Shown here: positions 44,018 through 55,445 of the stretch, piece after piece
Position numbering within the stretch: position 1 is the stretch's first letter
How the letters are laid out: each line of letters starts with the position of its first letter
Assembly: GCA_033807775.1 (NCBI GenBank)
Contig: CM066313.1
Coordinates: forward strand, 85,871,484 to 85,935,483
From: Saussurea involucrata
Lineage: Eukaryota; Streptophyta; Magnoliopsida; Asterales; Asteraceae
Direction: 5' to 3'
Length of the DNA stretch: 64,000 bases
Program-made: the position numbers and the translations under genes
The notes under the pieces: model-generated
What the model was told of the DNA's origin: nothing
What the model saw: only the letters and a program-made list of their open reading frames with translations
Databases searched by the model: none

Positions 44018-45122
44018 CATGGCCAAATAGGCGGCCCGGCCCGGCCCAAACCGGGCTTTTTTTGGGACCGGGAAGACCGGGCCTTTTTTGGGACCGGGCT
44101 TGGGGGTTGAAGGTCCGACCCGTTTAGGCTTTTCAAAGACCGGGCCCAAAACCGGGCCTAAACCGGGCTTTTAAAAATATATATATATATATACAATTTT
44201 TAATAAATATTATTTGTATCCACTATAAAATACTTAATTGGGTCACTCAAACATACTTAAAAATACGTTTTATTAGAATTTCGATTGAATTATAAAGAAT
44301 TACATTTATTGAATTATAAAGAAAAATACATTTAAAGAACTACATTTATTGAATTATAAAGAAAAATACATTTAAATAACTACATTTATTGAATTATAAA
44401 GAAAAATACATTTATTGAATTATAAAGAAAAATACTCTTAATTCTCGTCCTCGTATGGTGGATAGTATGCAAGAGTTTCGGTCGTTCGAAGTCTAGTAAG
44501 AGTCGTTCCATCATCGAGGTCATCAACATCGAGTTGTTCTTCAAGGTCGGTCTCGTCGTCGTCGTAACGTGATACATTACTTTCACAATCGGTACTTGGC
44601 GGGGTACTTAGTGCGCCACGGTATTCGTTTTCTTCGAGATTTTCTTCCACTCCCTCGAGCTCCGCCTCTAGGTCCGTTTGGTCTTGAATTCTTTCAAGAC
44701 TATCCATTCTACCGACTCCGGGGTTAATCTTGTCCGACGGGCCGAAAGGATCCTGTCACTAAGAGAAAAAGCAAGAACTGTAAGCGGGAATTGCGTTTTT
44801 TGCGTTTTTGTAACTTGGTATCAAACCTCATACACCCACTACCTATTTATAGTGTTTAGGAGGCAAAAAAAAACAAAAAACGGCTAGAAATCGAAAAAAA
44901 CGGTCATATTAACGGCTATATTTTTTAATTGGGCGGGTCGGGCCTAAACCGGGCTTTGGACCGAGTCGGGGCCGGGTCGAGAAAAACACTGAAAACAGGG
45001 GCGCGGTAAGGCCTGGCGGGCTGGGATCGGGCTTGGAACGAGCTGGGCCAGGATCGGGCTTTCATCGGGCTACGCTTTGGGCCTCCATCGGGCTAGGGTC
45101 TGGTCGGGCCCATTTGGCCATG
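44018..45122 (-). mobile_element. Internally deleted hAT element
   Basis: Termini CATGGCCAAAT and ATTTGGCCATG with GC-rich subterminal repeats (ggcccggcccgg, aaccgggctt). On the minus strand a TATAAATAGG promoter (around 44844-44851) and a leader shared with 20296-20949 lead, after an acceptor-like ttttctcttag, into the last part of an hAT transposase. No perfect TSD was seen, partly because a PIF-like element abuts the left side. Confidence 0.7.
44438..44761 (-). pseudogene. hAT transposase dimerisation-domain remnant
   Basis: Minus strand from about 44761 reads SDRILSARRTRLTPESVEWI and then a stop near 44672, the hAT C-terminal signature (R-x-x-L-x-P-E-S-V-E). A second frame from 44707 to 44438 continues as an acidic tail (ETDLEEQLDVDDLDDG) of the type that often ends these proteins. 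The two frames overlap, implying a frameshift. No catalytic core remains. Confidence 0.65.
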
Positions 45123-45380
45123 TCTAATAAGACTAAATAAAGCCCAAAAGATCTGTTAAAGCTCAATAGATCATTAAAGCCAATATACCCATTAAAGCCC
45201 ATTCAGGTCCATTAAACCTTAATAAGATAACCTTGATAAGATCCATTAAAGCTCAATAAGATTCATTAAAGCTCAATAAGATTCATTAAAACTCAAATAA
45301 AACCATTAGAACCTAATAAGATCCATTAAAGTACAATAAGATTCGTTAAAACGCAATAGATTTATCAAGGTTAACTAACA
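45123..45380. repeat. Degenerate tandem repeat CATTAAAGCTCAATAAGAT
   Basis: About eleven imperfect 20-23 bp units. The same unit is at 43034-43054 left of the nested transposons, so the two elements at 43055-45122 split an older array. Confidence 0.75.
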
Positions 45381-45384
45381 TTAG

Positions 45385-45503
45385 TTATAGTCAACTATCA
45401 TATACATATATGTGTGTGTATGTGAACTGCTACATGTGAACCGAAGGAATATGTACTATGTATATAAACTCATACATCATACATGTGAAGCACTGCATAT
45501 GTG

Positions 45504-45548
<45 letters not shown>
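45385..45548. repeat. Minisatellite TATGTGAACCGCTACAT and (TA)n
   Basis: Loose repeats of TGTGAA(C/A)C(T/C)G and CATACATG, ending in (TA)n 45508-45549. The same family continues at 59927-60425 and 60985-61020 beyond the nested insertions. Confidence 0.65.
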
Positions 45549-45568
<20 letters not shown>

Positions 45569-47528
45569 GTGGTTTCATGTACAAACCGTAATTAATATGC
45601 AAACTATGAAACTCACCTTATCATCATAGATTAAGTTAATCAATGACTTATATTAGTTTAATATAAATATGGTAATAATGAAATTTAAAAAGTGATTTTT
45701 TTAGCAAAAATAATAAAAAGGGTAAATATGTAATTTACACAACCAGGTTAATAAAGGAAGCTAGTTATTGATTTTCAATATAATCTCTATTTCCGAAGAA
45801 TATTGATGAAACATAGCAACCATATCAGGCGATTTTTCTGGAGAAGGAGATCACGATAAAGAAAAACGAAAATCTTGCTGTCGATTTCTTTGTATTTTGT
45901 CCACCGATTTCACAGCATTAAAGAAAATGATTCGACTTGGAGGAGGTATGAAACTAGGGTTTTTTCTTAACCTTTTCATCGTTAGAATCAGTTACGCCAT
46001 TGATGATCATCGTTTTCTTGATATCGAACTGAAACAGGTAGGAAGACGAGCGAAAGAATTCGAAAGAAGTATTCATTCAGTCGATTTAAGAACACCCCTG
46101 AAAACCCACTCGACGAGGAAGGGAACGAGATATTGGGTGAGGACGGTGCTGGTGGTTCGATGGTGAAACCATGTGGGTGATAATGAAAATTTTTTCAAGA
46201 AACTTTTAGGAATCAAAGTGTGTAGTGTAGCTGCAAGTGTGAATCTTTTTCATGTGGTGTTGCTATTACTATTTTACTGTTTTAGTTTTAAAAAGAGAGA
46301 TTTTAAAAGGTAATGAATCCTCATGCAATTAACTGAAAGGAAAAGGTAGATGGGTTGGTGAAACTGATATTAAGCTTGTGCTATTCATATGTGAAACTGG
46401 TATTTGAGCCGTATATTAATCTGTGTTTATTTTCGATGAAACTAAGTTTATAAGGTTATAAAAAGAGATTTTGTTTATTTTCTAAGGTTGTAAAAAGACG
46501 TGTTGGTGAAAGTGGTATTAAGCTTGGGCTATGGTATTTTGAGACGTATATTCATCTGTGTTTATTTTCGATGAAACTAATTTTATGCTCGTGCGATGTT
46601 GTAGTGAAACCATGTGATTGTAGTGATGAAACTGACTTTAAGCTCCTGGAAAGGTATTTTAAGATTCTTTGATGAAACTGGCTTTAAGCTCGTGGATAGA
46701 TGTTTATTTGATGAAACTGGCTTTAAGCTCGTGAGAAGCTGTAGTTGATGAAAGAGAAGAGATAAATAATGAAACCGTGGGTTTTACTTTGTAAGTGATT
46801 TTTTCTGTTTCATCAGCAAAGTGAAACATTAGCTCTTATTATTAAGAGTTAAACAGTTGGTGATGAAACAGAATATATTAGAAGAGATAAATAATAACAA
46901 TAATATGAATATTAACATACGATGACGGTTTTCCCTGCAAATCAACATCGTAGTCATGGAGCGAATCATTTAAATGAGATTCTTCGGAATTTTTTTCGGC
47001 GGGGAATTCCATGTGTAAAGGTCTAACGAATTCCGCCAAAATTTCGTCATTGTTATTATAAACGTCGTTTACATAAATTTCAGCGTGCGAGACGTTTTCT
47101 CTTTCATTAGAATCCATGTCCGAAAAGCGTACAAACAGAAATAAAAAACGAAGAAAAAGATGTTTAGCAAAAAAAAACGAAAAAACACAATTGGGAAGAA
47201 GATGGTATCCCAATTTTAATTATTCTTGATATTATCTCTAAAATCATAAACCCAATTTTTTTGAATAAGATGGTGAAAAAACGTATGCAAAATGTAGATA
47301 AGGATTGAATTGGATTTATCTTTCCATAAAAAAAGGGAATACAATTAATTACTGATTCAATAAAATAATTAATGAAATTCGGTTGCTGATTTCCATAATT
47401 ATTGACATAAACTAAAAAGACAACATTGCCCTTTGGTATTAATTTAAAATAAAAATTCAAGAAAAAATATGATTGGTTGGTTGAGGTTTGTAAAGTTTGC
47501 ATATTAATAATGGGTTTCACATTATCCC

Positions 47529-47563
<35 letters not shown>
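45549..47563 (-). mobile_element. Inverted-repeat element between (TA)n tracts, MULE-like
   Basis: Outer (GA)n / (CT)n, then inverted blocks around ATTAATATGCAAACT at both ends (45590-45605, 47495-47510), flanked by (TA)n. The interior has repeats of 'gatgaaactggctttaagct' (46340-46740). A minus-strand first exon at 46921-47117 may be the start of a FAR1-type transposase gene. Superfamily uncertain. Confidence 0.5.
46921..47117 (-). pseudogene. Possible first exon of a FAR1-related MULE transposase
   Basis: ATG at 47117, then 65 acidic codons (MDSNERENVSHAEIYV, then AEKNSEESHLNDSLHDYD) up to a good donor C|GTATGT at 46920. The acidic Asn/Asp/Glu-rich N-terminus resembles that of FAR1-like proteins. 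No FAR1 zinc finger or MULE core follows in the element, so this would be an isolated exon. Recognition is weak. Confidence 0.3.
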
Positions 47564-47586
<23 letters not shown>

Positions 47587-47872
47587 GGGCTTAATCAAAT
47601 AAAAACTATTTAGTTTGTGGTAACTGTAAGAACCAATGTGAGCCACACATTTAAATTAATTAATGTTACTTCCAAAAATAAAAATAAGGGCAAATTGGTA
47701 ATTTGATTTATGTGACAACTCATACTTATAACTGGTGTGTTTTAAAAATAAGAGAAACCCTAATTTCACTTTTCATCCCACCCCTTTCACCCTCCCATCG
47801 ACACCAGCCACCATCTCTCTTGAAGTCCACCCCCAGCCGGCAGCCGCCCACCTCCACAGCCGGCAGCCATCG

Positions 47873-48677
47873 TGTCAGGATCGATTCTTAACAAGAATTA
47901 AACTTCTTAGAAACAGAATTTAGAGAATCTTGCGGAATAGAACTCTAAATCAATTAAAGAACAATCAATAGAAATTCAATACACTGTATATATATCAAAC
48001 AGTATTACTCACAAGCTTTACACCAAACCTCAATCTTGTTGAACAGGCTCAACAAGACGATTTCTACTTCTCTAGAAATAGGATCTATGATCTTGAGGTT
48101 AACTCACTCTTGAATGAATATCAAATTCTATTTCACTCGTATATTTTCTTCTATCTTCTTCTTCTACCTTCTAATAGCTATCTATCAATACTATATATAC
48201 AAAAGTAATTACAAGATAACTATCAAAAGTAAATTGATCTTCTGAATCTTCGTTAAACATATCTTGATCAATTCCTTCTTTGTCTCCAAAAGTATCGCAT
48301 ACCAAACTTATCAACTCAGCAGCATTAATGATGATTTGGCTCAGCAGCATTAACAACCTTCAGCAGTATTAACCTTCACAGTCTTCAAGCAGTAGTAACT
48401 CAGCTCAGCAGTACTAATCATGTCTAGCAGTAGTAACTTCTTCTAGCAGTAGTAACTTCTTCTAGCAGTAGTAACTTCTTCTAGCAGTAGTAACTTCTTC
48501 TAGCAGTAGTAACTTCTTCTAGCAGTAGTAACTTCTTCTAGCAGTAGTAACTTCTTCTAGCAGTACTAACTTCGTCTAGCAGTAGTAATCTTGCCCATCA
48601 GTAGTAACGAAGAACTGGCAGTAGTAATGTAGACTTAGCAGTACTAACCCTACTTAGCATATCTTCAGTTCCCAACA
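47873..48677 (-). repeat. 3' LTR of the Copia element (805 bp)
   Basis: Carries seven AGCAGTAGTAACTTCTTCT units (48428-48560) plus more degenerate CAGTA(G/C)TAAC motifs to 48655. Confidence 0.93.
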
Positions 48678-48690
48678 ATCTCCCCCTAAC
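48678..48690 (-). other. Copia polypurine tract
   Basis: Minus strand TTAGGGGGAGAT immediately before the 3' LTR, as in the other Copia at 28066-28077. Confidence 0.85.
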
Positions 48691-48739
48691 TTGACTTTTA
48701 GGAAAAGAAGTCAAGTTCTTCAGATGATGCTTCCAAAAC

Positions 48740-51490
48740 TTAGTCATCATGTACACACAGATTAGGACTTAAACCTAGACTCTGATTGAGAATCCTCTTT
48801 ACCAAGAATCTTCCCATTGCTGAATCCTTGTTGCAGGTCAGCTTAGTATGTAACATTCCTTGCAGCCTCTTCATGCTGTGATTGTATATTTCATCCACCA
48901 GATAGTATTCTTGAGTTGCAGAGTCAAGGGAGATGACATATACTCCACAGTTTTCATAGAGCATCCAGTTGGTAATGGCTTGAAACTGTGTGTTTATCCT
49001 ATGCTGAACTGCTTCAGGTTTGAACATTTGACACAAGAATTCAAGTACCATTTTAGAGATTGACATCCCTTGCTCAGTCAGCATGTTTTCATATATCTTC
49101 ATCCCAACTTTGAACATCTCTTCTAAGTCTGATCTTGAGCAAGTTCTGACAATTTTTCCCCAAGTTGAAAAGACTTCAAATTTTCCATCTGCTCTTTTTA
49201 TCCTAATGAACTCCTTTCTACCATCTTTCAAAGTGTCCCAAAAGATGATTTCAGGAGCCTTAGATGATATTGGTTCAGCCTGAAGTGGAATTGGGTTAGA
49301 GTCAACACTAGTAATGTACAAATCACATTGGGCATCCGTTTGTGATTGCACATTGCTTGATTGCCCTGATGGAGTTTCCACTTCTTCTTCAGCAACTTTT
49401 GGATCAGATTTTTCTTTCACTGTTTCCTCCTGGGCCTCTTCTGCAGATGACTCCACCCTTGGCTTCTTTTCATTTTTCTTCTTTGAAGTTATGGGCTGGG
49501 TTCTTGGTCTTTTCTTTGACATCATCTTAGTTCTTTTAAGAGTTTTAACAGCTTCAGGAGTTGGTTCAGCTGCTTTAAGTTTTTCAGCAGCAATAACCAT
49601 TTCTGCTGCTATGGCTGTTACTGCTTCTCTTAGAACATGTAATGATGCTGCTTCAACGCTGTTCTTCACAATCCAGTATATTTCTTCATCTATTTCAGCT
49701 TGAGTTGTAGTCACTGCTTCCTGCTCAGTTTCTGCTGCTTTGTCTGTTTGGCCTTCAACAGCATTAACTGTTTCTGCTGCTTGTTCACACTCAGCAGCAT
49801 TAACAGTTTCTGCTGCTGTGGTTTCTGCTGCTGTGGTTTCTGCTGCTTTAACACACTCTTCCCCCTTTTCTGTCTCCCCCTTATTCTGTGCACTGGACTC
49901 CCCCTTAAACTGTGCATAATCCATTTCCATCTCATTCTCCATGTGAACTGTCTCCCCCTCAATTTGTGGACCCTTCATTTTCAGTTCTGCTTCTGACTCT
50001 GACTCCCCCTTTTTGGGAGCATCATCAGTTGGAGTTCTTCTTCTCAGCACAAATCGTGCCTTTTTCTTTTTGTGCAGCAACTTGGTGACCATCTTTGTGA
50101 GCTTCTCAATTTGAGACTGTTGGTAGGTGACCACAGTCTTCAGTTGCTCAATCTCCTTCTTTTGTGCCATAACATCCAAGTTGATATTCCCTATGGTTTC
50201 CATCAATTCCTCATAGTTATATCTATCCTCACCTTGTTTAGAAGTGTTTACCATCTTTAAAGGATCACTGGAAGTTTTAGCAGAAGCCTTCTGCCTAGCA
50301 GAAGCACTACCTGCCCCCTTGGTTTCTTGGCACCTGGGTCCTCCTAATGATTTCTCATTTAGAGTTGCCATGGGGAAGGTCTTATTTATGTTACCACTGT
50401 CCTTCTCTATGCTAGCAGAAGTAGTGGCAGCCTTAGCACCCATATGGTCATCCTTCTCCTTAGAGACCACCTTCTTGGGGTTGGGAGACACCCCTGTGGT
50501 TTCCCTGTTGATATTCTCAATTGGAGAATGCTCCAACTGAGGGCTTAAAGGCTTAGGGCTCTGAGTAGGTACATCAAGGGAAGGAACCTTGTGCACCTTT
50601 CTTCTTTGAAACCTTTTGGTGATTGTGGGAGTGGGTTGTTCAAGAATGGACTGAGGGATGTCTTTTGAGATGGAAGGTTGGGATTGGTCATCAGTGGGTT
50701 GATCTAATGAGGGCCTTGATCCTGATGCCATACCTTCAGAGGGGTGGGACACAACCATCATTGTAGAGAACAATGGTGTGGCAACTCCTTCCGAGTCCCT
50801 AGGAAGTCTTTTCATATTTGAAAAAACCTTCCCTTTAGGGGATTTGGGTACATATACCTCAGTAAACTGAGGTAAGTCCGTCAATTCCTTGTTAAGAACT
50901 TCTTGCACAAACCTTGGATACATGAAAAAGCTCTTTTTGGATTCCAAGTTTGATACAAGATCATTAAAGATCATTGCTGAAAAATTGTACTTTCTGGCAG
51001 TGGATAAGCAGACCAAGGCATATGCAATGGGACTGCTGAACTCACTCCATCCAGTAGTTTTCTTGGAAATACAGTGCATCAGGGTATGAACAAGAAATCT
51101 CCATTGGTTGAAAATTTTTGACTTGTAGAATTTAAAAACACCAATGGGACCTTCATACCCCATTCTTTGTAAAGTAGAAAAGAGTTCTTCATTAGGAATA
51201 GAAGATATACCTGAAGCATCATTCAACTGAAGAGAGATGCGAATAACCTCTTCAGTGACTTTCAAGGGTTTATCACAAACCCTTGTTCGAATGGTTTTCT
51301 GCCCTTCTTCGAAACTAACAGTGGCATTCTCCCAAAATTGTGTCTGATGTTCGATATAGATTGTTGGGCTCACCGTTAGGGCATAGGAGATGTGCGAGGA
51401 TTTGAGAAAATCGACTATATCGTGGAATCCCGCAGCTTGTTTCGGCTTCTGAAGCATGGCTATTTCATTGTGCTCATCCACAAACTCCAT
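48740..51490 (-). CDS. Copia third ORF (post-pol), unknown function
   Basis: Open from an upstream ATG at 51598, but the likely start is ATG 51490 (MEFVDEHNEIAML), giving 916 residues. The N-terminal globular domain (about 1-230: SSHISYALTVSPTIY, then KVTEEVIRISLQLNDASG, then WRFLVHTLMHCISKK) is followed by a long hydrophilic, Ser/Pro/Lys-rich middle with a coiled-coil-like stretch (EQLKTVVTYQQSQIEKL) and AAET repeats. The C-terminal domain has FIRIKRADGKFEVFSTWG and NWMLYENCGVYVISLDS. I recall this N- and C-domain pair in similar Copia elements of composites. Sireviruses often carry an ORF here that has been called env-like, but I see no signal peptide in the 51490 form and no membrane anchor, so that name is not supported. 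Intact in this copy. Confidence 0.85.
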   Translation of the reverse strand: MEFVDEHNEIAMLQKPKQAAGFHDIVDFLKSSHISYALTVSPTIYIEHQTQFWENATVSFEEGQKTIRTRVCDKPLKVTEEVIRISLQLNDASGISSIPNEELFSTLQRMGYEGPIGVFKFYKSKIFNQWRFLVHTLMHCISKKTTGWSEFSSPIAYALVCLSTARKYNFSAMIFNDLVSNLESKKSFFMYPRFVQEVLNKELTDLPQFTEVYVPKSPKGKVFSNMKRLPRDSEGVATPLFSTMMVVSHPSEGMASGSRPSLDQPTDDQSQPSISKDIPQSILEQPTPTITKRFQRRKVHKVPSLDVPTQSPKPLSPQLEHSPIENINRETTGVSPNPKKVVSKEKDDHMGAKAATTSASIEKDSGNINKTFPMATLNEKSLGGPRCQETKGAGSASARQKASAKTSSDPLKMVNTSKQGEDRYNYEELMETIGNINLDVMAQKKEIEQLKTVVTYQQSQIEKLTKMVTKLLHKKKKARFVLRRRTPTDDAPKKGESESEAELKMKGPQIEGETVHMENEMEMDYAQFKGESSAQNKGETEKGEECVKAAETTAAETTAAETVNAAECEQAAETVNAVEGQTDKAAETEQEAVTTTQAEIDEEIYWIVKNSVEAASLHVLREAVTAIAAEMVIAAEKLKAAEPTPEAVKTLKRTKMMSKKRPRTQPITSKKKNEKKPRVESSAEEAQEETVKEKSDPKVAEEEVETPSGQSSNVQSQTDAQCDLYITSVDSNPIPLQAEPISSKAPEIIFWDTLKDGRKEFIRIKRADGKFEVFSTWGKIVRTCSRSDLEEMFKVGMKIYENMLTEQGMSISKMVLEFLCQMFKPEAVQHRINTQFQAITNWMLYENCGVYVISLDSATQEYYLVDEIYNHSMKRLQGMLHTKLTCNKDSAMGRFLVKRILNQSLGLSPNLCVHDD
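49700..49860 (-). repeat. In-frame AAET repeats in the third ORF
   Basis: Repeated GCTGCTGAAAC(T/C) units, with GTTAATGCT interspersed (TVNAAE). They are related in wording to the CAGCAGCATTAAC motif elsewhere in the element. Confidence 0.7.
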
Positions 51491-51617
51491 GATTCCTGAG
51501 GATTCTTGAAAGAAAAACACAAAGATTCTGGGAGACCAGGTTAGAACGAGAGAGAAGAAGTAAATGCGAAGAGTCGTTATGAACTTGGGCGGGCACACAG
51601 GGGTATTTATATGCCCT

Positions 51618-51985
51618 AGATTATCAAAAGCAGTATTAACTACCTCGCAGTATTAACTACCGAGCAGTATTAACTACCAAGCAGTATTAACTACCTAGCA
51701 GTATTAACTACCAAGCAGTATTAACTACACTAGCAGTATTAACTGCATTAGCAGTATTAACTACCAAGCAGTATTAACTACCAAGCAGTATTAACTACCT
51801 AGCAGTATTAACTACCTAGCAGTATTAACTGCACTAGCAGTATTAACTGCACTAGCAGTATTAACTACTGAGCAGTATTAACTACTGAGCAGTATTAACT
51901 GCACAAGCAGTATTAACTACTAGAACACAGGCAGTAGTAACTTCTGTACTAGCAGTAGTAACGCTGCGCAGGCAGTAGTAACCAC
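51618..51985. repeat. AGCAGTATTAACTACC array between pol and third ORF
   Basis: About eighteen 20-bp units with few variants (ACTACC, ACTGCA, ACTACT). It fills nearly the whole spacer between the third ORF start and the pol stop at 52099. Confidence 0.93.
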
Positions 51986-52098
51986 ACTTACACTTTTCTG
52001 CACTTGGTAATCTGAGGGAAACAGAGGATCCTGAGAAAGAAAGTTAGTAGCACCAAATATATGAAGAAATACAGGTATAAAAACAGAAAGTCATAAAT

Positions 52099-55000
52099 TT
52101 ATTCTAGGTTGATCATGCCCACACTTGTTACCAAAAAGGTGAATCTACCCACATCAAAAGCTTTTGTGAATAGATCAGCAAACTGGTCATTTGTATGAAC
52201 TTTAGCAACCTGAATTAATTTCTTTTCATTGCAATCTCTTATAAAGTGATACCTTATCTCTATATGCTTTGTTTTTGAGTGTTTGACTGGATTATTAACA
52301 ATGCTAATAGCACTGTTGTTATCAATGAAGATTGGAGTGTGAAGAAATGTTACCCCATAGTCCAACATCTGATTCTGAATCCATAGAACCTGAGAGCAGC
52401 AGCTTGCAGCAGCTATGTACTCAGCCTCTGTGGTAGATAAGGACACTGTGGTTTGTTTCTTACACTGCCAAGATACTAGTCTTGTACCCAAAAACTGACA
52501 TCCACCTGAAGTAGACTTCCTATCCATGTTGGCTCCACCCAAATCACTATCTGAATATGCAAGCAAGTCAAAAGAGGATTCATGCGGATACCAGAGACCT
52601 AATCTAGGTTGCCCTTTTAAGTATCTGAATATTCTCTTGACAGCATGAAGGTGTGATTGCTTAGGAGAAACCTGAAATCTGGCACAAACACAGACTGAAA
52701 ACATAATGTCAGGTCTAGAGGCTGTGAGATACATGAGAGATCCAATCATTGATCTGTAATGATGGACATCCACATCCTCCCCCTCAAGATCTGCAGTGAT
52801 CTGTTTATGTGTTTCCATTGGAGTGCTTGCTGGCTTTGAGTCTGATAAACCAAACTTGTCCAGGATGTCTTTCACATACTTGGATTGGCTAATAAAAATC
52901 CCATCTTTCCTCTGTTTTACCTGAAGCCCAAGAAAGAATGTAAGTTCTCCCATGGAACTCATCTTGAAGCTTTTGTGCATCAATTCTTCAAACTCTTTAC
53001 ACATTTGATCATTGGTGGATCCAAAGATGATGTCATCCACATAGATCTGAACAAGTAAAGTACCTCTCTTTCTCCTCTTGATAAACAGGGTCTTGTCAAT
53101 TACTCCTCTTTCAAAGTCATTTTTCAAGAGATAGGTAGACAGAGTGTCATACCATGCTCTTGGGGCTTGATGCAAACCATAGAGAGCCTTCTTCAGTTTG
53201 TGTACTCTGTCAGGGTGCAATGGATTCTCAAATCCAGGGGGTTGACAGACATATACTTCTTCCTCAATACTTCCATACAGAAATGCACTTTTGACATCCA
53301 TTTGGTACACTTTGAACTTCATGTATGAGGCATAGGCTAGAAATAACCTGATTGCTTCAATCCTTGCCACAGGAGCAAAGACTTCCTCATAATCTATTCC
53401 TTCTTCCTGAGTGTACCCTTGTGCAACCAGTCTAGCTTTGTTTCTGATCACAATTCCTCTGTCATCCTTCTTGTTCCTGAAAATCCACTTGGTGCCAATT
53501 GCTCTATGACCTTTTGGAAGGTCTACCAAGTCCCAAACATCCTGTAATTTGAACTGTAGCAGCTCCTCTTGCATTGCCTCTATCCAGCTTGGGTCTTTCA
53601 TAGCATCATAAGCCTTTTTGGGCTCAATCTGGGACAGAAAGCAAGTAAGAACAGTGTTAACTGTATTTTGCTGCTCTTGCAACTCTTGGAGTCTGCTTTG
53701 CTTTCTAGTCATCATGGGAGATGCAATATCTCCAATCACCAACTCAGGAGGATGATTTTTCTGAGTTCTTGTTGGATGACCAGCTTCCTCTTGTAAGTCC
53801 TCATCCAGATTAGACTCATTTAATTCTGGATTTGTTTCTGCTTCTTCAGTCACCTCAGATTCTCTGGAATTTGAACCTGAAGACTGATTTTCCTCTGCTC
53901 TCCTCTCTTCTTCATTCTGAATAGGTTCAGTCTCCTCATGGTGTTCACAGAATTCAACAGGATCAATGGAAGGGATTGGAAATATCACAGATTGAATTCT
54001 GTGTTCTGATGTTGGTGTATCCCTTTGTCCTGCATATACATCACCACTGAAACCCAAAGAATTAGTGAGTGAATCAATGTCAAATAGCCAATTAGGACCT
54101 GAACCAATAGGATTTGGTGTGTTCTCATTGCATTTGACATTGTCACTTTCTTCAATTATTCTAGAAGAGGTATTAAAAACTCTGTAGGCCTTACTTTGAG
54201 ATGAATACCCAACAAGAAAACCATCATCTGCTTTGCTATCAAACTTGCCTAAGTGAGATTTGGTATTGAGAATAGTACAAGGACATCCAAATGGTTTGAA
54301 AAATCCAATATATGGTTTCCTTTTATGGAAAAGCTCATAAGGTGTCTTGTTTTTAGGCTTTACAACTAAAACTCTGTTTTGAACATAGCAGGCAGTATTA
54401 ACTGCTTCTGCCCAAAAAGTAATTGGTAACTTTGAATCAGCTAACAGAGATCTAGCAGCCTCAATCAATGTCCTATTCCTTCTCTCAGCAACACCATTTT
54501 GTTGTGGAGTCCTAGGAGCACTGTATTGTCTCTCAATTCCTTTTTCTTCACAAAAGGTGTTTAGATCAAAATTTTTAAACTCAGTTCCATTATCAGATCT
54601 AATGACTTTCACTCTTTGATTTGATTGGTTTTCAATTTTGAGAATAAAAGATTTGATCAGTCCACTTGTCTCATCTTTAGTTCTCAGAAAATATACCCAA
54701 GTAAATCTAGAATAATCATCAACAATAACTAAGCAGTATGATTTCTTGCCAATACTCATCACATTGGTAGGACCAAACAGATCCATATGTAACAGTTGAA
54801 GAGGATTTGATATAGTGTTTATCTCTTTGGACTTATGAGAAGTTTTGTGTTGTTTGCCTTTGAGACAAGCAACACAATGATCATCACATGAATAGACTTT
54901 GGATGGCAAACCCCTTACAAGGTTATTCTTAACAAGTTTATTTATTGTTTTAAAGTTCATGTGACACATCCTTCTGTGCCAAAGTGATGATTCATCCAAA

Positions 55001-55434
55001 GAAGCTTTTGAAACTAAACAATTTAGGGATGAATCAGATGATACACTTTCCAAATCTAAACAATAAACATTATCCTTCCTAGGAGTTCTCAGAAGTATCA
55101 TGTTTTCATCAACCACTTTGTATCCAGGAGCAAGGATAATACATTCAGAATCAGTAAACAATATGCTATGCTTCTTGTCACAAACCTGTGATACACTTAA
55201 CAGGTTGTATCTCAATTGTTCAACATAGTACACATCTTCAAAGGTCATCTTACCCTTTGAAACATCACCCTTACCACTTATCTTTCCACCAGCAGGATTA
55301 TCCCCAAATGCAACATGTCCTCCATCAATCTTTTTGAAATTTTTGAGGCAGGCCATGTTACCTGTCATGTGCCTGGAGCAACCACTATCAACATGCCAAA
55401 TGCTCTTCCCCTTGAGCTGTTGGTTGCCCTGCAC
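52099..55434 (-). CDS. Copia pol polyprotein
   Basis: 1111 residues from ATG 55434 in one intact frame. Protease [13 protein letters not shown] (Asp16), GAG-pre-integrase [11 protein letters not shown] with [10 protein letters not shown], integrase core LHMDLFGP (about 217), IRSDNGTEF (about 280) and the following Glu in [13 protein letters not shown], reverse transcriptase ([22 protein letters not shown] about 797), and RNase H (YSDSDLGG about 959, [23 protein letters not shown]). Copia order: protease, integrase, RT, RNase H. It is in a different frame from the gag continuation that ends at 55446. An AG acceptor-like GATGTGCAG with a CTAAC/CTGAT branch-like sequence lies just before it. Confidence 0.95.
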   Translation of the reverse strand: MQGNQQLKGKSIWHVDSGCSRHMTGNMACLKNFKKIDGGHVAFGDNPAGGKISGKGDVSKGKMTFEDVYYVEQLRYNLLSVSQVCDKKHSILFTDSECIILAPGYKVVDENMILLRTPRKDNVYCLDLESVSSDSSLNCLVSKASLDESSLWHRRMCHMNFKTINKLVKNNLVRGLPSKVYSCDDHCVACLKGKQHKTSHKSKEINTISNPLQLLHMDLFGPTNVMSIGKKSYCLVIVDDYSRFTWVYFLRTKDETSGLIKSFILKIENQSNQRVKVIRSDNGTEFKNFDLNTFCEEKGIERQYSAPRTPQQNGVAERRNRTLIEAARSLLADSKLPITFWAEAVNTACYVQNRVLVVKPKNKTPYELFHKRKPYIGFFKPFGCPCTILNTKSHLGKFDSKADDGFLVGYSSQSKAYRVFNTSSRIIEESDNVKCNENTPNPIGSGPNWLFDIDSLTNSLGFSGDVYAGQRDTPTSEHRIQSVIFPIPSIDPVEFCEHHEETEPIQNEEERRAEENQSSGSNSRESEVTEEAETNPELNESNLDEDLQEEAGHPTRTQKNHPPELVIGDIASPMMTRKQSRLQELQEQQNTVNTVLTCFLSQIEPKKAYDAMKDPSWIEAMQEELLQFKLQDVWDLVDLPKGHRAIGTKWIFRNKKDDRGIVIRNKARLVAQGYTQEEGIDYEEVFAPVARIEAIRLFLAYASYMKFKVYQMDVKSAFLYGSIEEEVYVCQPPGFENPLHPDRVHKLKKALYGLHQAPRAWYDTLSTYLLKNDFERGVIDKTLFIKRRKRGTLLVQIYVDDIIFGSTNDQMCKEFEELMHKSFKMSSMGELTFFLGLQVKQRKDGIFISQSKYVKDILDKFGLSDSKPASTPMETHKQITADLEGEDVDVHHYRSMIGSLMYLTASRPDIMFSVCVCARFQVSPKQSHLHAVKRIFRYLKGQPRLGLWYPHESSFDLLAYSDSDLGGANMDRKSTSGGCQFLGTRLVSWQCKKQTTVSLSTTEAEYIAAASCCSQVLWIQNQMLDYGVTFLHTPIFIDNNSAISIVNNPVKHSKTKHIEIRYHFIRDCNEKKLIQVAKVHTNDQFADLFTKAFDVGRFTFLVTSVGMINLE

Positions 55435-55445
55435 ATCAAGATAAA

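Noticed and set aside
49083..50540. Plus-strand frames opposite the Copia third ORF
   Set aside because: Antisense shadows of a long, codon-biased minus-strand ORF.
48740..51598. Signal peptide at the N-terminus of the third ORF (starting at 51598)
   Set aside because: The hydrophobic lead belongs to the upstream extension; the better start is ATG 51490, which has no such segment.
51618..51985. Regularly spaced repeats resembling a CRISPR array
   Set aside because: Units are contiguous 20-bp minisatellite copies with no unique spacers, in a plant retrotransposon.
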